A DNA stretch of 64,000 nt from Roseibium sp. MMSF_3544 (GTDB taxonomy: Bacteria; Pseudomonadota; Alphaproteobacteria; Rhizobiales; Stappiaceae): contig NZ_JASHKA010000011.1 in assembly GCF_030732845.1 (NCBI RefSeq), positions 1-64,000 on the forward strand. Reading direction: 5' to 3'. Of the stretch, positions 8,587 through 18,274 are shown in pieces. Made by a program: the position numbers and the translations under genes. The notes under the pieces were generated by a model that worked only from the letters and a program-made list of their open reading frames with translations, ran no database searches and was not told where the DNA came from. Positions within the stretch are counted from its first letter, which is position 1; each line of letters starts with the position of its first letter.

Positions 8587-9665
8587 GCCTTTAAATCCAG
8601 ATTGTTGTCGAAGAAAGCCTGTTTGTCGCCGGCCGTTTCGAGGCTTCCGATCCGGGACACGGTCTCTCCCGCTTCGGTGAGAACCCGTTCGACATCATCG
8701 GCCTCGTCGGCGGCGACCACGACCACCATGCCGACGCCGCAGTTGAACGTGCGCAGCATCTCGGATTCTGCGACGCCTCCCGTGTTGGCAAGCCAGGAGA
8801 AAACCGCGGGTGTCTTGATCGCTGAAAGGTCGATCCGGGCCGAACAGGTGTCCGGCAAGACACGGGGAAGGTTTTCGGGAAGGCCGCCGCCGGTGATGTG
8901 GGCGAGGGCCTTGATGCCGCCGGTTTGCTTCATGGCCGCCAGCAGCGGTTTGACGTAGATGCGCGTCGGTTCCATCAACGCTTCGCCAAGCGACTTGCCG
9001 GTATCAAAGGGCGCTGTATCGGACCAGGAAAGTCCCGAAATTTCGATGATCTTGCGCACCATCGAATAGCCGTTGGAATGCACTCCCGAAGATGACAGGC
9101 CGAGCAACACATCTCCCGGGTTCACATCCTTGCGCGGCAGGATCTGGCCCCGTTCAACAGCGCCGACGGAAAAGCCAGCGAGGTCGTAATCGCCTTCGCC
9201 ATACATGCCGGGCATTTCCGCAGTCTCGCCGCCGATCAGAGCAGCTCCGGCCTGTTTGCAGCCATCCGCAATTCCGGCGACGACGTCGGTAGCCGTGTCG
9301 ACGTCGAGTGCGCCGGTTGCGAAATAATCGAGGAAGAACAGCGGTTCAGCGCCCTGGACCACAAGGTCGTTGACGCACATGGCGACAAGATCAATTCCGA
9401 CCGTTCGGTGCTGGCCGGTTTCGATTGCAATTTTCAGCTTTGTTCCGACACCATCATTTGCCGCCACCAGGATAGGGTCGTCAAAGCCGGCGCCTTTCAG
9501 ATCGAACAAACCGCCAAAACCGCCGATGTCGCTGTCGGCACCGGGACGCGACGTCGCCTTGACCAGCGGTTTGATGCGATTGACCAGCGCGTTGCCAGCG
9601 TCAATGTCGACACCGGCATCCGCATAGGTCAGACCGTTGCTTTCCGAGGGCTTGGACTGGCTCAT
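8583..9665 (-). CDS. purM: Phosphoribosylformylglycinamidine cyclo-ligase
   Basis: 360 aa from the ATG at 9665, which has GGAG six bases upstream; an open frame runs on to 9752 but that extension is not family sequence. PurM makes AIR from FGAM with ATP in step five of purine synthesis. Hallmarks include TYADAGVDI at the N-terminus, the [14 protein letters not shown]-binding segment, [11 protein letters not shown] and a C-terminal [13 protein letters not shown]. First gene of purM-purN. Upstream it is divergent from the PerM-like transporter, the conserved order in Hyphomicrobiales. Confidence 0.97.
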   Translation of the reverse strand: MSQSKPSESNGLTYADAGVDIDAGNALVNRIKPLVKATSRPGADSDIGGFGGLFDLKGAGFDDPILVAANDGVGTKLKIAIETGQHRTVGIDLVAMCVNDLVVQGAEPLFFLDYFATGALDVDTATDVVAGIADGCKQAGAALIGGETAEMPGMYGEGDYDLAGFSVGAVERGQILPRKDVNPGDVLLGLSSSGVHSNGYSMVRKIIEISGLSWSDTAPFDTGKSLGEALMEPTRIYVKPLLAAMKQTGGIKALAHITGGGLPENLPRVLPDTCSARIDLSAIKTPAVFSWLANTGGVAESEMLRTFNCGVGMVVVVAADEADDVERVLTEAGETVSRIGSLETAGDKQAFFDNNLDLKA

Positions 9666-9907
9666 GTCGGCTCCAGGCTGGTGTTTTCCGCGTTGACGGA
9701 CAGTCGCATTCAATTGTCTCCGCCGCGCATACATGCTTGCGCGCTTTTTCACAAGGGTACGACCTGTACATCCCAGCCAAATCGTTGCCTTGACCTGTGA
9801 ACAGCGACCGCCCTAAGAGCATTGAAGGCTGTCTCGAGTGCCGTCTGACTGTATAGTGTCGCGGACTATCCGAAGTCTTCCTTTTTGCCCCCCTTGGAGG
9901 AATTTTC

Positions 9908-10993
9908 ATGACTTTGCGCCGTCAGGTTCAGTTCTGGTTGATCTCCCTGGCTGTTTTCTGCGTCTTCCTTTACGTGTTTTCCAGTGTTCTCCTGCCGTTC
10001 GTAGCAGGTATGGCGGTGGCCTACCTGCTCGATCCGGTCTGCGACAGGCTTGAAAAACTTGGCATGGACCGACTGTGGGCGACGCTCACAATTCTGCTGA
10101 CCTTCATTCTTGTCCTGGTGGTGTTCTTCGTATTGCTTTTGCCGGTCCTTGGTACTCAGCTGGCGTCGTTTCTGGAAAACGTTCCGGATCTCGTTCGCCG
10201 TCTCCAGGCACTGCTTGCAAAATACTTTCCGGCCAATCTGGCAAGCCTCGCCGGCCTGTCGCCCGAGGACCTGCAGTCGTCGATGACGGACCTTATCGGG
10301 CAGGGGGCATCTTTTGCAGGCAAACTGGCGCAATCGATCTGGAGCGGTGGTCAGGCATTGCTGTCGATCCTCTCGCTGTTCGTGATTACGCCAGTGGTCG
10401 CGTTTTATCTGCTTCTGGATTGGGACCATATGGTCGAGCGGATCGACAGCTGGATCCCGCGCGATCACGTTGAGGAAATCCGCGGGCTGGCCAGGGAAAT
10501 GGATGCGGCGGTGGCCGGTTTCGTACGTGGCCAGGTATCCGTTTGCGTTATTCTCGGGTTCTTCTACGCGATTTCCTTGGCCGTTGTCGGGCTCAATTTC
10601 GGGCTTCTGATAGGCATGGTGGCCGGGCTTGTCAGCTTCATTCCCTTTGTTGGGGCCGTTCTGGGTTTTGTCTTGTCGGTCGGGGTCGCGCTCGTGCAAT
10701 TCTGGCCGGACTGGCCCTGGATTGTCGCTGTTGGCGCGATTTTCGCGGTTGGTCAGTTTCTGGAAGGCAACGTGCTGCAGCCGAAACTCGTCGGCGAAAG
10801 CACCGGACTGCATCCTGTCACGCTGATGTTTGCCCTGTTCGCCTTTGGATATCTCTTTGGATTTGTGGGGATGCTGGTCGCCGTTCCAGCTGCTGCCATG
10901 ATCGGGGTGCTTGCGCGCTTCGGCCTGAAGCAGTACCTAGCAAGCCCAGTTTACAAGGGACTTGGCCGCTCAACGACGGCGGCCAAAGAGTAA
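9908..10993 (+). CDS. AI-2E/PerM family transporter
   Basis: 361 aa. A hydrophobic protein with about eight membrane segments: two N-terminal helices, a long soluble stretch at about 95-140, then more helices. The late family motif FLEGNVLQPKLVGES precedes the last two helices. Founding members are AI-2 exporter TqsA and E. coli PerM; other members are Na+/H+ or unknown antiporters, so the substrate is not known. TTGGAGGAATTTTC before the ATG gives a strong ribosome-binding site. It precedes hdaA by 11 bases, as in many alphaproteobacteria, and is probably cotranscribed with it. Confidence 0.92.
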   Translation: MTLRRQVQFWLISLAVFCVFLYVFSSVLLPFVAGMAVAYLLDPVCDRLEKLGMDRLWATLTILLTFILVLVVFFVLLLPVLGTQLASFLENVPDLVRRLQALLAKYFPANLASLAGLSPEDLQSSMTDLIGQGASFAGKLAQSIWSGGQALLSILSLFVITPVVAFYLLLDWDHMVERIDSWIPRDHVEEIRGLAREMDAAVAGFVRGQVSVCVILGFFYAISLAVVGLNFGLLIGMVAGLVSFIPFVGAVLGFVLSVGVALVQFWPDWPWIVAVGAIFAVGQFLEGNVLQPKLVGESTGLHPVTLMFALFAFGYLFGFVGMLVAVPAAAMIGVLARFGLKQYLASPVYKGLGRSTTAAKE

Positions 10994-11004
10994 GTGACAG
11001 GATC

Positions 11005-11685
11005 ATGGCGGAACCACCGCGCCAGCTGCCTTTGGAGTTACCGCACGAGGCTGCGCTTGGCCGCGACGATTACCTCGTCGGCCAATCCAACAGGGCAGCC
11101 TTCGAACTGCTAGAGGTCTGGCCCGACTGGCCGTCGCCGGTGGTGATCCTTGCCGGACCCGTCGGATCCGGCAAAACGCATCTCGTTCGCGCGTTTCAGG
11201 ACGAGAACGCAGCTTTCGTGGTTTCATCTCCTGATCTCCTGGAAGAGGATGTTCCCAGCCTCGCGGGGGCACCGGTCGCCGTGATCGAAAACGCTCATCT
11301 GGGCGTCAACGAAACCGCGCTGTTTCACCTTCTCAATGAAGCCAGGCAGGCAGGGAAGAACGTTTTGATCACCAGCCGGACCTGGCCAGCCAGCTGGAAA
11401 ATCACGCTCCCGGACTTGATGTCGCGTTTGCGCGCCGCCACCCCTGTGGAAATTCTGGAGCCGGACGATGATCTTTTGCGCAGGGTTCTGGTGAAACTCT
11501 TCGCCGACCGGCAGATTTCAGTCGATATTGGCGTGGTGGACTATCTTGTTGTGCGTATGGAAAGATCGCTTGAAGTGGCCATGAGGGCCGTGCAGGCGAT
11601 CGACAGGGAAGCGTTGGCCGGCCGCGTCAAAATTACCAAACCGCTTGCCGGCCGGGTTCTGGAAAATGTGCATAAAGGCCGGTGA
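11005..11685 (+). CDS. hdaA: DnaA regulatory inactivator HdaA (DnaA-like AAA+ ATPase)
   Basis: 226 aa. A DnaA-like AAA+ ATPase without the DnaA DNA-binding domain IV. Near the N-terminus, QLPLEL (7-12) matches the Hda clamp-binding motif, which docks the protein on the DNA polymerase III beta clamp so that it can stimulate hydrolysis of ATP-DnaA (RIDA). Walker A is GPVGSGKTHL (51-60). The Walker B-like region reads VAVIENAHL, where the acidic D-E is replaced by E-N, as in many Hda proteins. The ATG at 11005 was chosen because the clamp motif must be near the start; the open frame extends much further upstream inside the PerM gene. Located between perM and ppk as in relatives. Confidence 0.92.
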   Translation: MAEPPRQLPLELPHEAALGRDDYLVGQSNRAAFELLEVWPDWPSPVVILAGPVGSGKTHLVRAFQDENAAFVVSSPDLLEEDVPSLAGAPVAVIENAHLGVNETALFHLLNEARQAGKNVLITSRTWPASWKITLPDLMSRLRAATPVEILEPDDDLLRRVLVKLFADRQISVDIGVVDYLVVRMERSLEVAMRAVQAIDREALAGRVKITKPLAGRVLENVHKGR

Positions 11686-11795
11686 AAGGCGCCCTTGCGA
11701 CATTCGTGTCATTTGCCCGGCAGCCGCTCCGTGTTACTCACAACTGACAGCGTTCGCAAAGGGGCCGCATGGTCCTTCGGCTTGGGGAAGATGCG

Positions 11796-14006
11796 ATGAA
11801 TGAAGCGACTGATATTTCAGACATTCTATCCGCCTCTTCGGACCTGCGCGGCGAAGATGACCTTCCGGAACTCGTTGAATTGGCGAAATCCCCAGCTCGT
11901 TTCATGAACCGGGAACTGTCTTGGCTGCAATTCAATCTGAGAGTTCTCGAAGAGGCGATGAACCACAATCACCCGCTTCTTGAGCGTGTCCGGTTCCTGT
12001 CCATCTCCGCAAACAATCTCGACGAGTTTTTCATGGTCCGCGTGGCCGGATTGCGCGGCCAGCAGCGTGCCGAGGTCACCAACCTTTCCGATGACGGGCT
12101 GACACCGACCGAACAGCTGGAAAAGATCAGCGACGCCGTACGTGACTTGCAGGCGTCCCAGCAGCAGATCTGGGGCGAGTTGCGCGGAGAGATTGCCGAA
12201 GAAGGCATTGAAATTCTGCGTGGCGACACCTTGAGCGAGGCGGATAATACCTGGCTTCAGGATTACTTTCTCGCTTACGTGTTCCCTGTCCTGACACCGC
12301 TGGCAATCGACCCTGCACATCCGTTTCCGTTCATTCCGAACCTGGGCTTTTCGATTGTGTTCGAACTTGTGCCGACGTCCGGTGGGCGCGGCATGATTGC
12401 GTTGCTCAAGATACCGAACCAGGTCGACCGGTTTGTCCGTCTGCCGAACGGTGAGGATGGAGCCGCCCGTTTTATCGCCATCGAGCGCGTCGTCAGTCTG
12501 TATATCGGCCGCCTGTTTCCTGGGTATGAAATTCGCGGAAAGGGTGCGTTTCGTGTCATTCGCGACAGCGATCTGGAGATCGAGGAAGAAGCGGAAGATC
12601 TGGTCCGGCTGTTTGAAAGTGCGCTAAAGCGCAGGCGCCGTGGGTCCGTGATCCGTCTGGAAATCCAGGATACGACGCCACCGGCGCTACGCGAGTTCGT
12701 GGCAGAAGCGCTTGATGTCGGCAAGAGTGAAATATTTCTCGCCAATGGACTTTTAGCCCTAAACAATCTCTCGCAGATCGTCGATCTTGAGCGTCCCGAC
12801 CTGAAATTCGAGCCTTACACCGCACGCTTTCCAGAACGGATCCGGGAGCACGGCGGGGATTGTCTGGCGGCGATTCACCAAAAGGACATCATCGTTCATC
12901 ATCCCTATGAATCGTTTGATGTTGTTGTCCAATATCTCCGTCAAGCTGCGCGCGACCCTGATGTTGTCGCCATCAAGCAGACCCTTTACCGCACGTCGAA
13001 CAATTCACCCATTGTCAAGGCTCTCGCCGAAGCGGCCGAGGCAGGCAAGTCTGTCACTGCTCTGGTGGAATTGAAGGCGCGGTTCGATGAGGCCGCCAAT
13101 ATCAAATGGGCACGCGACCTGGAACGGGCGGGCGTTCAGGTCGTTTTCGGCTTCATAGAACTGAAAACGCATTCCAAACTGTCCATGGTGATCAGACGGG
13201 AGCACGATCAGCTCAAGACCTACTGCCACATCGGCACAGGCAACTACCATCCGATTACGGCCAGGATCTATGAGGACCTTTCGTTTTTCACCGACGATCC
13301 CGGCATTGGCGAGGATGCTGCCAGGGTTTTCAACTACATCACCGGATATGCGGAGCCGGACGAACTCAATCATCTGCTGGTGTCACCGGTGAACCTGCGC
13401 CGGCGCATGCTTGAGTTGACCGAGGCGGAAATTGAACATGCCAGGGAAGGGCGGCCAGGCCAGATCTGGATGAAGATGAACTCGCTGGTCGATCCTCAGA
13501 TTATCGACGCGCTTTACAGAGCCAGCCGTGCCGGTGTTCAGATCGACCTCGTCATCCGCGGGATTTGCTGCCTGAGGCCTGGTATTGCCGGACTTTCTGA
13601 GAACATAAGGGTGAAATCCATCGTAGGCCGTTTTCTGGAGCATTCGAGGATCTTCTGTTTCGGGAACGGGCACGGACTGCCGTCGCCAGAGGCGTATGTT
13701 TACATCGGGTCAGCGGACCTGATGCCGCGGAATATCGATCGGCGCGTTGAGGTTTTGTCCCCGCTTCTCACGCCGACCGTGCACGAACAGGTACTCGACC
13801 AGATCATGGTTGCAAACCTGAAAGACAATCAGCAGAGCTGGCGAATCCACTCCGATGGCAGCCACGAGCGCATCGAACCGGGTGCAAATGAAGAACCCTT
13901 CAATGCACACCAGTACTTCATGACCAACCCCTCGCTTTCGGGCCGGGGCAAGTCCTTGAAGAGCGATCGCCCGAAGCCGTTCGTGAAACGGCAAAAACGA
14001 GGATGA
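11796..14006 (+). CDS. ppk1: Polyphosphate kinase 1
   Basis: 736 aa from the ATG at 11796, which follows GGGGAAG; an ATG at 11769 lacks such a site. It reversibly transfers the ATP gamma-phosphate to polyphosphate. The N-terminal domain begins with the typical [16 protein letters not shown]. The catalytic C1/C2 domains hold the autophosphorylated His in KTHSKLSMV, and HIGTGNYHP and the ARFDEAANI segment are also conserved. A Lys/Arg-rich tail closes the protein. The exopolyphosphatase gene follows after one base, so synthesis and degradation of polyphosphate are encoded together. Confidence 0.96.
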   Translation: MNEATDISDILSASSDLRGEDDLPELVELAKSPARFMNRELSWLQFNLRVLEEAMNHNHPLLERVRFLSISANNLDEFFMVRVAGLRGQQRAEVTNLSDDGLTPTEQLEKISDAVRDLQASQQQIWGELRGEIAEEGIEILRGDTLSEADNTWLQDYFLAYVFPVLTPLAIDPAHPFPFIPNLGFSIVFELVPTSGGRGMIALLKIPNQVDRFVRLPNGEDGAARFIAIERVVSLYIGRLFPGYEIRGKGAFRVIRDSDLEIEEEAEDLVRLFESALKRRRRGSVIRLEIQDTTPPALREFVAEALDVGKSEIFLANGLLALNNLSQIVDLERPDLKFEPYTARFPERIREHGGDCLAAIHQKDIIVHHPYESFDVVVQYLRQAARDPDVVAIKQTLYRTSNNSPIVKALAEAAEAGKSVTALVELKARFDEAANIKWARDLERAGVQVVFGFIELKTHSKLSMVIRREHDQLKTYCHIGTGNYHPITARIYEDLSFFTDDPGIGEDAARVFNYITGYAEPDELNHLLVSPVNLRRRMLELTEAEIEHAREGRPGQIWMKMNSLVDPQIIDALYRASRAGVQIDLVIRGICCLRPGIAGLSENIRVKSIVGRFLEHSRIFCFGNGHGLPSPEAYVYIGSADLMPRNIDRRVEVLSPLLTPTVHEQVLDQIMVANLKDNQQSWRIHSDGSHERIEPGANEEPFNAHQYFMTNPSLSGRGKSLKSDRPKPFVKRQKRG

Positions 14007-14007
14007 C

Positions 14008-15528
14008 ATGACTAGCCAGTTTCGTCCGGCCCGTGGGCGGCTCAATGGGACCGGACCGGTTGCAGTGGTCGATATCGGCTCAAACTCGGTGCGCCTGGTG
14101 ATTTATGAACGCAAGGCACGCACACCGACCATGCTTTTCAATGAAAAGGTTCTGGCTGGCCTGGGGCGCGGCGTAGCGGCCACGGGGCGGCTTGCGGAAG
14201 AATCCGTGCAGACCGCGTTGAGTGAACTGGAGCGCTTCAAGGCTCTGATCCAGCACACAGGTTGCAAGGATCTTTACATTGTTGCGACGGCGGCCGCGCG
14301 CGATGCGGAAAACGGTGCAGACTTTGTTCGCGAGGTCGAGCAGTATCTGGATGCGCCGGTGCGCATCCTCAATGGCAGCGAGGAAGCGTATTACTCTGCA
14401 CTCGGCGTCATCGCCGGGTTCTGGCAGCCACGCGGGATTGTCGGTGACATGGGTGGCGGCAGCCTTGAACTTGTTGAAATATCAGAAAACGAGCCGGGCC
14501 GGGGTTCCACGTTTCCGCTTGGCGGATTGCGCTTGTCAGAAGAAGCCGACGGCAAGATCTCAAAAGCCCGAAAAATCACGGAAGATGCTCTGGCGGGTTA
14601 TGACTGGCCAGGTCTTCTGCCGGGCGAACGAACCTTTTTTGCTGTCGGCGGGACATGGCGGTCCCTCGGCCGTTTGCATCTGATGCAGAACGATTACCCT
14701 TTGCACGTAATGCACAATTACGAAATGAGCGCGGACGAGGCGATTGCCTTTTGCCGGAAGATTGCGGTCCCGAACCTTGAAGGGATCGAGATGGCCGAAG
14801 TTGTCTCCAAACAGCGTCGCCCGCTTGTGCCGATCGGGGCCGTCGTGCTCGAGCAGGTGCTGACGTCAATGAAGGCGGAGCGGCTGGTGTTCTCGGCAAC
14901 AGGGGTCCGCGAAGGCTTGTTGCACGAAAAATTGCCGCCAGAGATGCAGGCACAGGACCCTGTCATCGAAGCGGCTCGTGAATTGTGCATCTTGCGCTCT
15001 CGCTCACCGGACCATGCCGAAGAGCTTATCAGTTGGACCGATGCGCTCTTCCGTGAGTTGGAAATCGAGGAGACGGCGAACGAACGCAGATTGCGCCATG
15101 CTGCCTGCCTTTTGTCCGATATCGGCTGGCGCGCCCATCCGGATTATCGCGGCGAGCAGAGCCTGAACATCATCTCCAATGCGTCCTTCGTCGGCCTCGA
15201 TCACGCCAGCCGTGCGTATCTGGCTGCTGCCGTTTTCTACCGGCACCAGGGACTGCGGGAGGGGGCATTGTCGCTGGTCATCAGGCAGCTGTTCACGGAT
15301 CGGTTGAGGATCCGAGCAAAGGTTCTTGGCGCCACGTTGCGCGTGGCGTCTCTTCTGAGCGCCTCGATGGCGGGTCTGCTGCCGAAGGTGGGAATTGAAA
15401 AGACCGGCCACGGCATATCACTCGATCTCGGCCGCGATTTGTCGAATCTGGATGGCGAAAGACTGCGCAAGCGCGCCTATCAGCTCGGGAAAATCATTGA
15501 AACGGATGTTGCCATCCGGTCCGGTTGA
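14008..15528 (+). CDS. ppx: Exopolyphosphatase, Ppx/GppA family
   Basis: 506 aa. The ASKHA-fold ATPase motifs VVDIGSNSVRLVIYE (about 20-34) and GDMGGGSLEL (about 147-156) identify Ppx/GppA. The C-terminal half is HD-domain-like (HAACLLSDIGWRAHPDYR; FYRHQG). Enzymes of this family remove terminal phosphate from polyphosphate and/or hydrolyse pppGpp; sequence alone does not separate the two, but the coupling to ppk1 favours polyphosphate. The stop of ppk1 and the ATG are one base apart (TGACATG). Its 3' end faces rnd with a 23-base gap and no clear terminator. Confidence 0.95.
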   Translation: MTSQFRPARGRLNGTGPVAVVDIGSNSVRLVIYERKARTPTMLFNEKVLAGLGRGVAATGRLAEESVQTALSELERFKALIQHTGCKDLYIVATAAARDAENGADFVREVEQYLDAPVRILNGSEEAYYSALGVIAGFWQPRGIVGDMGGGSLELVEISENEPGRGSTFPLGGLRLSEEADGKISKARKITEDALAGYDWPGLLPGERTFFAVGGTWRSLGRLHLMQNDYPLHVMHNYEMSADEAIAFCRKIAVPNLEGIEMAEVVSKQRRPLVPIGAVVLEQVLTSMKAERLVFSATGVREGLLHEKLPPEMQAQDPVIEAARELCILRSRSPDHAEELISWTDALFRELEIEETANERRLRHAACLLSDIGWRAHPDYRGEQSLNIISNASFVGLDHASRAYLAAAVFYRHQGLREGALSLVIRQLFTDRLRIRAKVLGATLRVASLLSASMAGLLPKVGIEKTGHGISLDLGRDLSNLDGERLRKRAYQLGKIIETDVAIRSG

Positions 15529-15551
15529 AAACGCCTCTATCTTCTGACGGA

Positions 15552-16736
15552 TTACTCCGCCGCCTGAGTTTTCATCTCGGCCGGGCGGGACTGCGGCAAC
15601 GCTATGATTTGGCGATTCTGGAACGCAAGAGCGACCTCGCCGCGTTTCAGCTGCAGCGCAAGTTCTCCGAACAGTTCACGCCGCCAGCCCTTCATGGCGG
15701 CCACGTCGGCGGCATCGTCAGCGGCGATTTTTTCAAGATCGTCAACCGTGGCGATGACTTTTGCAGCAACCCCGTGCGCTTCGCTGACCATTTTCAGGAG
15801 CACTTTCAGAAGATCCACCGCGGCTGCTGATCCATCCGGTGCCTGCCGGCCCTTCGGCAGCCTGGGCAGACTCTCCTTCGGCACCTTCAGCGCGCGCTTT
15901 ACGGCCTTGATGATCTCGTCTGCAGACTTCGATCGCTCAAAACCTCGCGGGACGGTTCTCAGCCGGCTCAAGGCTTCGGGGTCCTGGGGTTGTTGTGCGG
16001 CAAGCTCGTAGATCGCATCGTCCTTGATGACACGGCTGCGGGGAACGTTCCGGTCCTGTGCCTCGCGCTCCCGCCAGGCGGCAACTTCCATCATGACGGC
16101 GAGTTCGATCGGTTTCCTGACGCGGAGCTTGAGCCGTTTCCAGGCCTGATCCGGCTCAGCCCGGTAAGTTCCGACCGAGGTCAGGACTTCCATTTCGTCC
16201 CGCACCCAGTGGCTGCGATTCTGTTCGGCCAGATTTGCCTTCAGGAACTGATAGGCGTCCCTCAGATGGGTGACGTCGGCAAGTGCATAGTCGAGCTGTT
16301 TGTTCGTCAGCGGGCGGCGGGCCCAATCGGTGAACCGGGACGACTTGTCAATCCTTGCACCGGTGACCTTGTAGATGAGCTGGTCGTAGGAAATGGAATC
16401 ACCAAACCCGCAAACCATGGCTGCCACCTGGGTGTCGAACAGGGGCGCGGGAATGAGTTCGCCGAGATGGTAGATGATCTCGATGTCCTGACGCGCAGCG
16501 TGAAAGACCTTTGTCACACTATCGTCGCGCATCAGTTCGAAAAAGGGAGCGAGGTCAAGACCTTCCGAAAGGGCGTCGACAATGAAGGCCATGTCCGGTC
16601 CAGCCATCTGAATGACGCACAGCTTCGGCCAAAACGTGGTTTCGCGGAGAAATTCCGTGTCCACAGTAACGTAGTCATTGGCTGCAAGGCGCTGGCAGGC
16701 GGCGGCGAGATCTTTTGTTTTTGTAATCACATGCAT
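15552..16736 (-). CDS. rnd: Ribonuclease D
   Basis: 394 aa, usual length. A 3'-5' exoribonuclease acting in tRNA 3' maturation. DEDDy residues are visible: D26 and E28 (VDTEF), D84 (ARQDIEII), and Y150 with D154 (DYALADVTHL). An HRDC domain covers about residues 210-290, followed by a second helical domain. In many relatives rnd is directly beside aspS; here a ParA gene, dsbB and a DUF5993 gene lie between them. Confidence 0.95.
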   Translation of the reverse strand: MHVITKTKDLAAACQRLAANDYVTVDTEFLRETTFWPKLCVIQMAGPDMAFIVDALSEGLDLAPFFELMRDDSVTKVFHAARQDIEIIYHLGELIPAPLFDTQVAAMVCGFGDSISYDQLIYKVTGARIDKSSRFTDWARRPLTNKQLDYALADVTHLRDAYQFLKANLAEQNRSHWVRDEMEVLTSVGTYRAEPDQAWKRLKLRVRKPIELAVMMEVAAWREREAQDRNVPRSRVIKDDAIYELAAQQPQDPEALSRLRTVPRGFERSKSADEIIKAVKRALKVPKESLPRLPKGRQAPDGSAAAVDLLKVLLKMVSEAHGVAAKVIATVDDLEKIAADDAADVAAMKGWRRELFGELALQLKRGEVALAFQNRQIIALPQSRPAEMKTQAAE

Positions 16737-16880
16737 GGTGATGCTCAGCTATACCCGAGTTCTGCCGCTTTGTCGCCACGAAATGGCATTTTTGAGCAAT
16801 TGGCCTCTTGAAAAGGCGCAATTAGTGCGCCTATGTTGGAGTGTGGTATTGTACGGGGCCGTTTCGAAAGAGGTGTGCAA

Positions 16881-17507
16881 ATGCGCAAGATACTTGTGGT
16901 GAACTCCAAAGGCGGATGCGGCAAGACAACCGTGGCCACGAACCTTGCCGTTGCATTGGCTGCCCGAGGCGAAGACGTCGCGCTTGCGGATGCAGACAGG
17001 CAGAAATCCAGCCTGTCCTGGGTCAAGCGCCGTCCCAAGAGCCTTTCCCGGATCGAAGCGCTCAACTGGAGCAAGGAAGACGCCATCGGCGACAAGGACA
17101 AGAAACTCGATGCGATCGTGATTGACGGACCCGGCGGACTGCGCTCCGAGCTTGCGAAGAACCTGATTGCCGAGGCATCCGATATCGTGGTCCCGGTGCT
17201 GGCGTCCGCATTCGACTGGAATGCGACCATCAAGTTTCTCGATGGCATTTCCGACATCAAACGCGTGAGAAAAGGCAAAGCTGACATTTATGTCGTCGCA
17301 AATCGCATCAACCGTCGCTCGACGCAGGTAAAGGACCTCGAACAAACGCTCTCAGACAAGGGATATCCTTTGCTCGCCCGGATCTCAGACCGTGTTCTTT
17401 ACGCCTGTCACGCCGCGGCAGGGTCGGGGGTCTTCGATTACAGCGACTCCCGCTCCCACGAAATTCGGGGCCAGTGGCACCCGTTGCTTCAGGCCGTCGA
17501 CAGCTAG
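16881..17507 (+). CDS. Orphan ParA-family ATPase
   Basis: 208 aa from the ATG at 16881, preceded by AAGAGG; the frame extends to 16833 without family sequence. It has the deviant Walker A KGGCGKTT (10-17) with the ParA-type signature lysine, an early DADRQKS (Walker A') and IVIDGPGG (Walker B region). It is shorter than chromosomal ParA (about 260 aa) and has no ParB or parS candidate nearby, so it fits the orphan ParA/MinD-like cargo-positioning or VirC1-like ATPases. Function unknown. It lies between rnd and dsbB and is convergent with dsbB (13-base gap). Confidence 0.85.
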   Translation: MRKILVVNSKGGCGKTTVATNLAVALAARGEDVALADADRQKSSLSWVKRRPKSLSRIEALNWSKEDAIGDKDKKLDAIVIDGPGGLRSELAKNLIAEASDIVVPVLASAFDWNATIKFLDGISDIKRVRKGKADIYVVANRINRRSTQVKDLEQTLSDKGYPLLARISDRVLYACHAAAGSGVFDYSDSRSHEIRGQWHPLLQAVDS

Positions 17508-17520
17508 CTCTTGCGCAAGA

Positions 17521-18108
17521 TCAACCGTCAGATTTGAGTTCCTCAATGAGCTTGTAGTCGGTCGGTGGATCGTCACAGATGCCCGGTCCGCACTCCAGGA
17601 ACGTGGTGACAACATTTGCTGCTGCCAAAAACAGCATCAGGAAGAAGGCAAGCTTCGCGAGCGGCTGACCGCCGAAACGCCCGTGTTCGGGTTTGTCGAC
17701 CAATGCCTTTTTGTATTGCCCTTCGAAGAGCAACATGACGGCTGTCCCCAATATGACCAGAAAGAAGCAGATCCCGGCCCAGGTGTAATAGTGCAAGCCG
17801 AGGACGGGAGACCCGTAGCTGCCTGTGCCGGGGACGATGTGAAGCAGGATCTGCCGCACCGAGACACTGCCTCCATAAATGGCCGATAGCAGCATGATGC
17901 CGTAGTGATGCGGCTTTGCTCCATAAATCAGATTGAGGCAGAGGCCGTAACCGACACCGACCAGCGCAACACGCTGCAACAGGCAGAGCGGACAGGGCAA
18001 TTCATCCAGTGCGAACTGGAACGCATAGGCCGCTATCAGGATGCCGCAGACCACAAGAAGTCCGATCGCGTTGAGCGTGCGCGACGGGTGAGGAGCGAGA
18101 ATGATCAT
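17521..18108 (-). CDS. dsbB: DsbB-like disulfide bond formation protein
   Basis: 195 aa. The first periplasmic loop carries the DsbB motif CPLC (C39, C42) followed by LLQR, which is the quinone-linked redox pair. Hydrophobic segments at about 13-31, 45-62, 70-88, 108-127 and 150-168 suggest five helices instead of four. The loop between helices 3 and 4, where classical DsbB has its second pair, contains no cysteine. Instead a CGPGIC motif (C173, C178) sits right after the last helix, on the side predicted to face the periplasm. It likely reoxidises a DsbA-like thiol oxidase. It follows a DUF5993 gene by ten bases, a pairing seen in other alphaproteobacteria. Confidence 0.85.
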   Translation of the reverse strand: MIILAPHPSRTLNAIGLLVVCGILIAAYAFQFALDELPCPLCLLQRVALVGVGYGLCLNLIYGAKPHHYGIMLLSAIYGGSVSVRQILLHIVPGTGSYGSPVLGLHYYTWAGICFFLVILGTAVMLLFEGQYKKALVDKPEHGRFGGQPLAKLAFFLMLFLAAANVVTTFLECGPGICDDPPTDYKLIEELKSDG

Positions 18109-18118
18109 GCCTTGGCTC

Positions 18119-18274
18119 CTACAGTTTGATTGAAAGCGGTGTTGTTGCGTGGAAATCGAGCCAATAGATGCTCATCGCGAGCGTGACCGCAAACACGAGG
18201 TAAGAAAGACGCCAGTGGTCCCGCCAAGCCAGGACAATCGCGATCGTCAGGAGTGCAAAAAGCAGTGAAATCAT
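18119..18274 (-). CDS. DUF5993 family small membrane protein
   Basis: 51 aa from the ATG at 18274 (CTGGGG upstream). It has two hydrophobic helices (about 2-17 and 22-38) separated by a conserved-looking WRDHW turn, and ends in FHATTPLSIKL, the DUF5993 pattern. No function is known. It is ten bases upstream of dsbB on the same strand, so it is probably cotranscribed and may help fold or work with the DsbB-like protein (inference from context). A longer frame to 18352 exists but its added part is not hydrophobic. Confidence 0.75.
   Translation of the reverse strand: MISLLFALLTIAIVLAWRDHWRLSYLVFAVTLAMSIYWLDFHATTPLSIKL

Noticed and set aside
9866..10813. 315-residue minus-strand open frame
   Set aside because: Antisense to the PerM-like transporter; composition typical of an antisense shadow.
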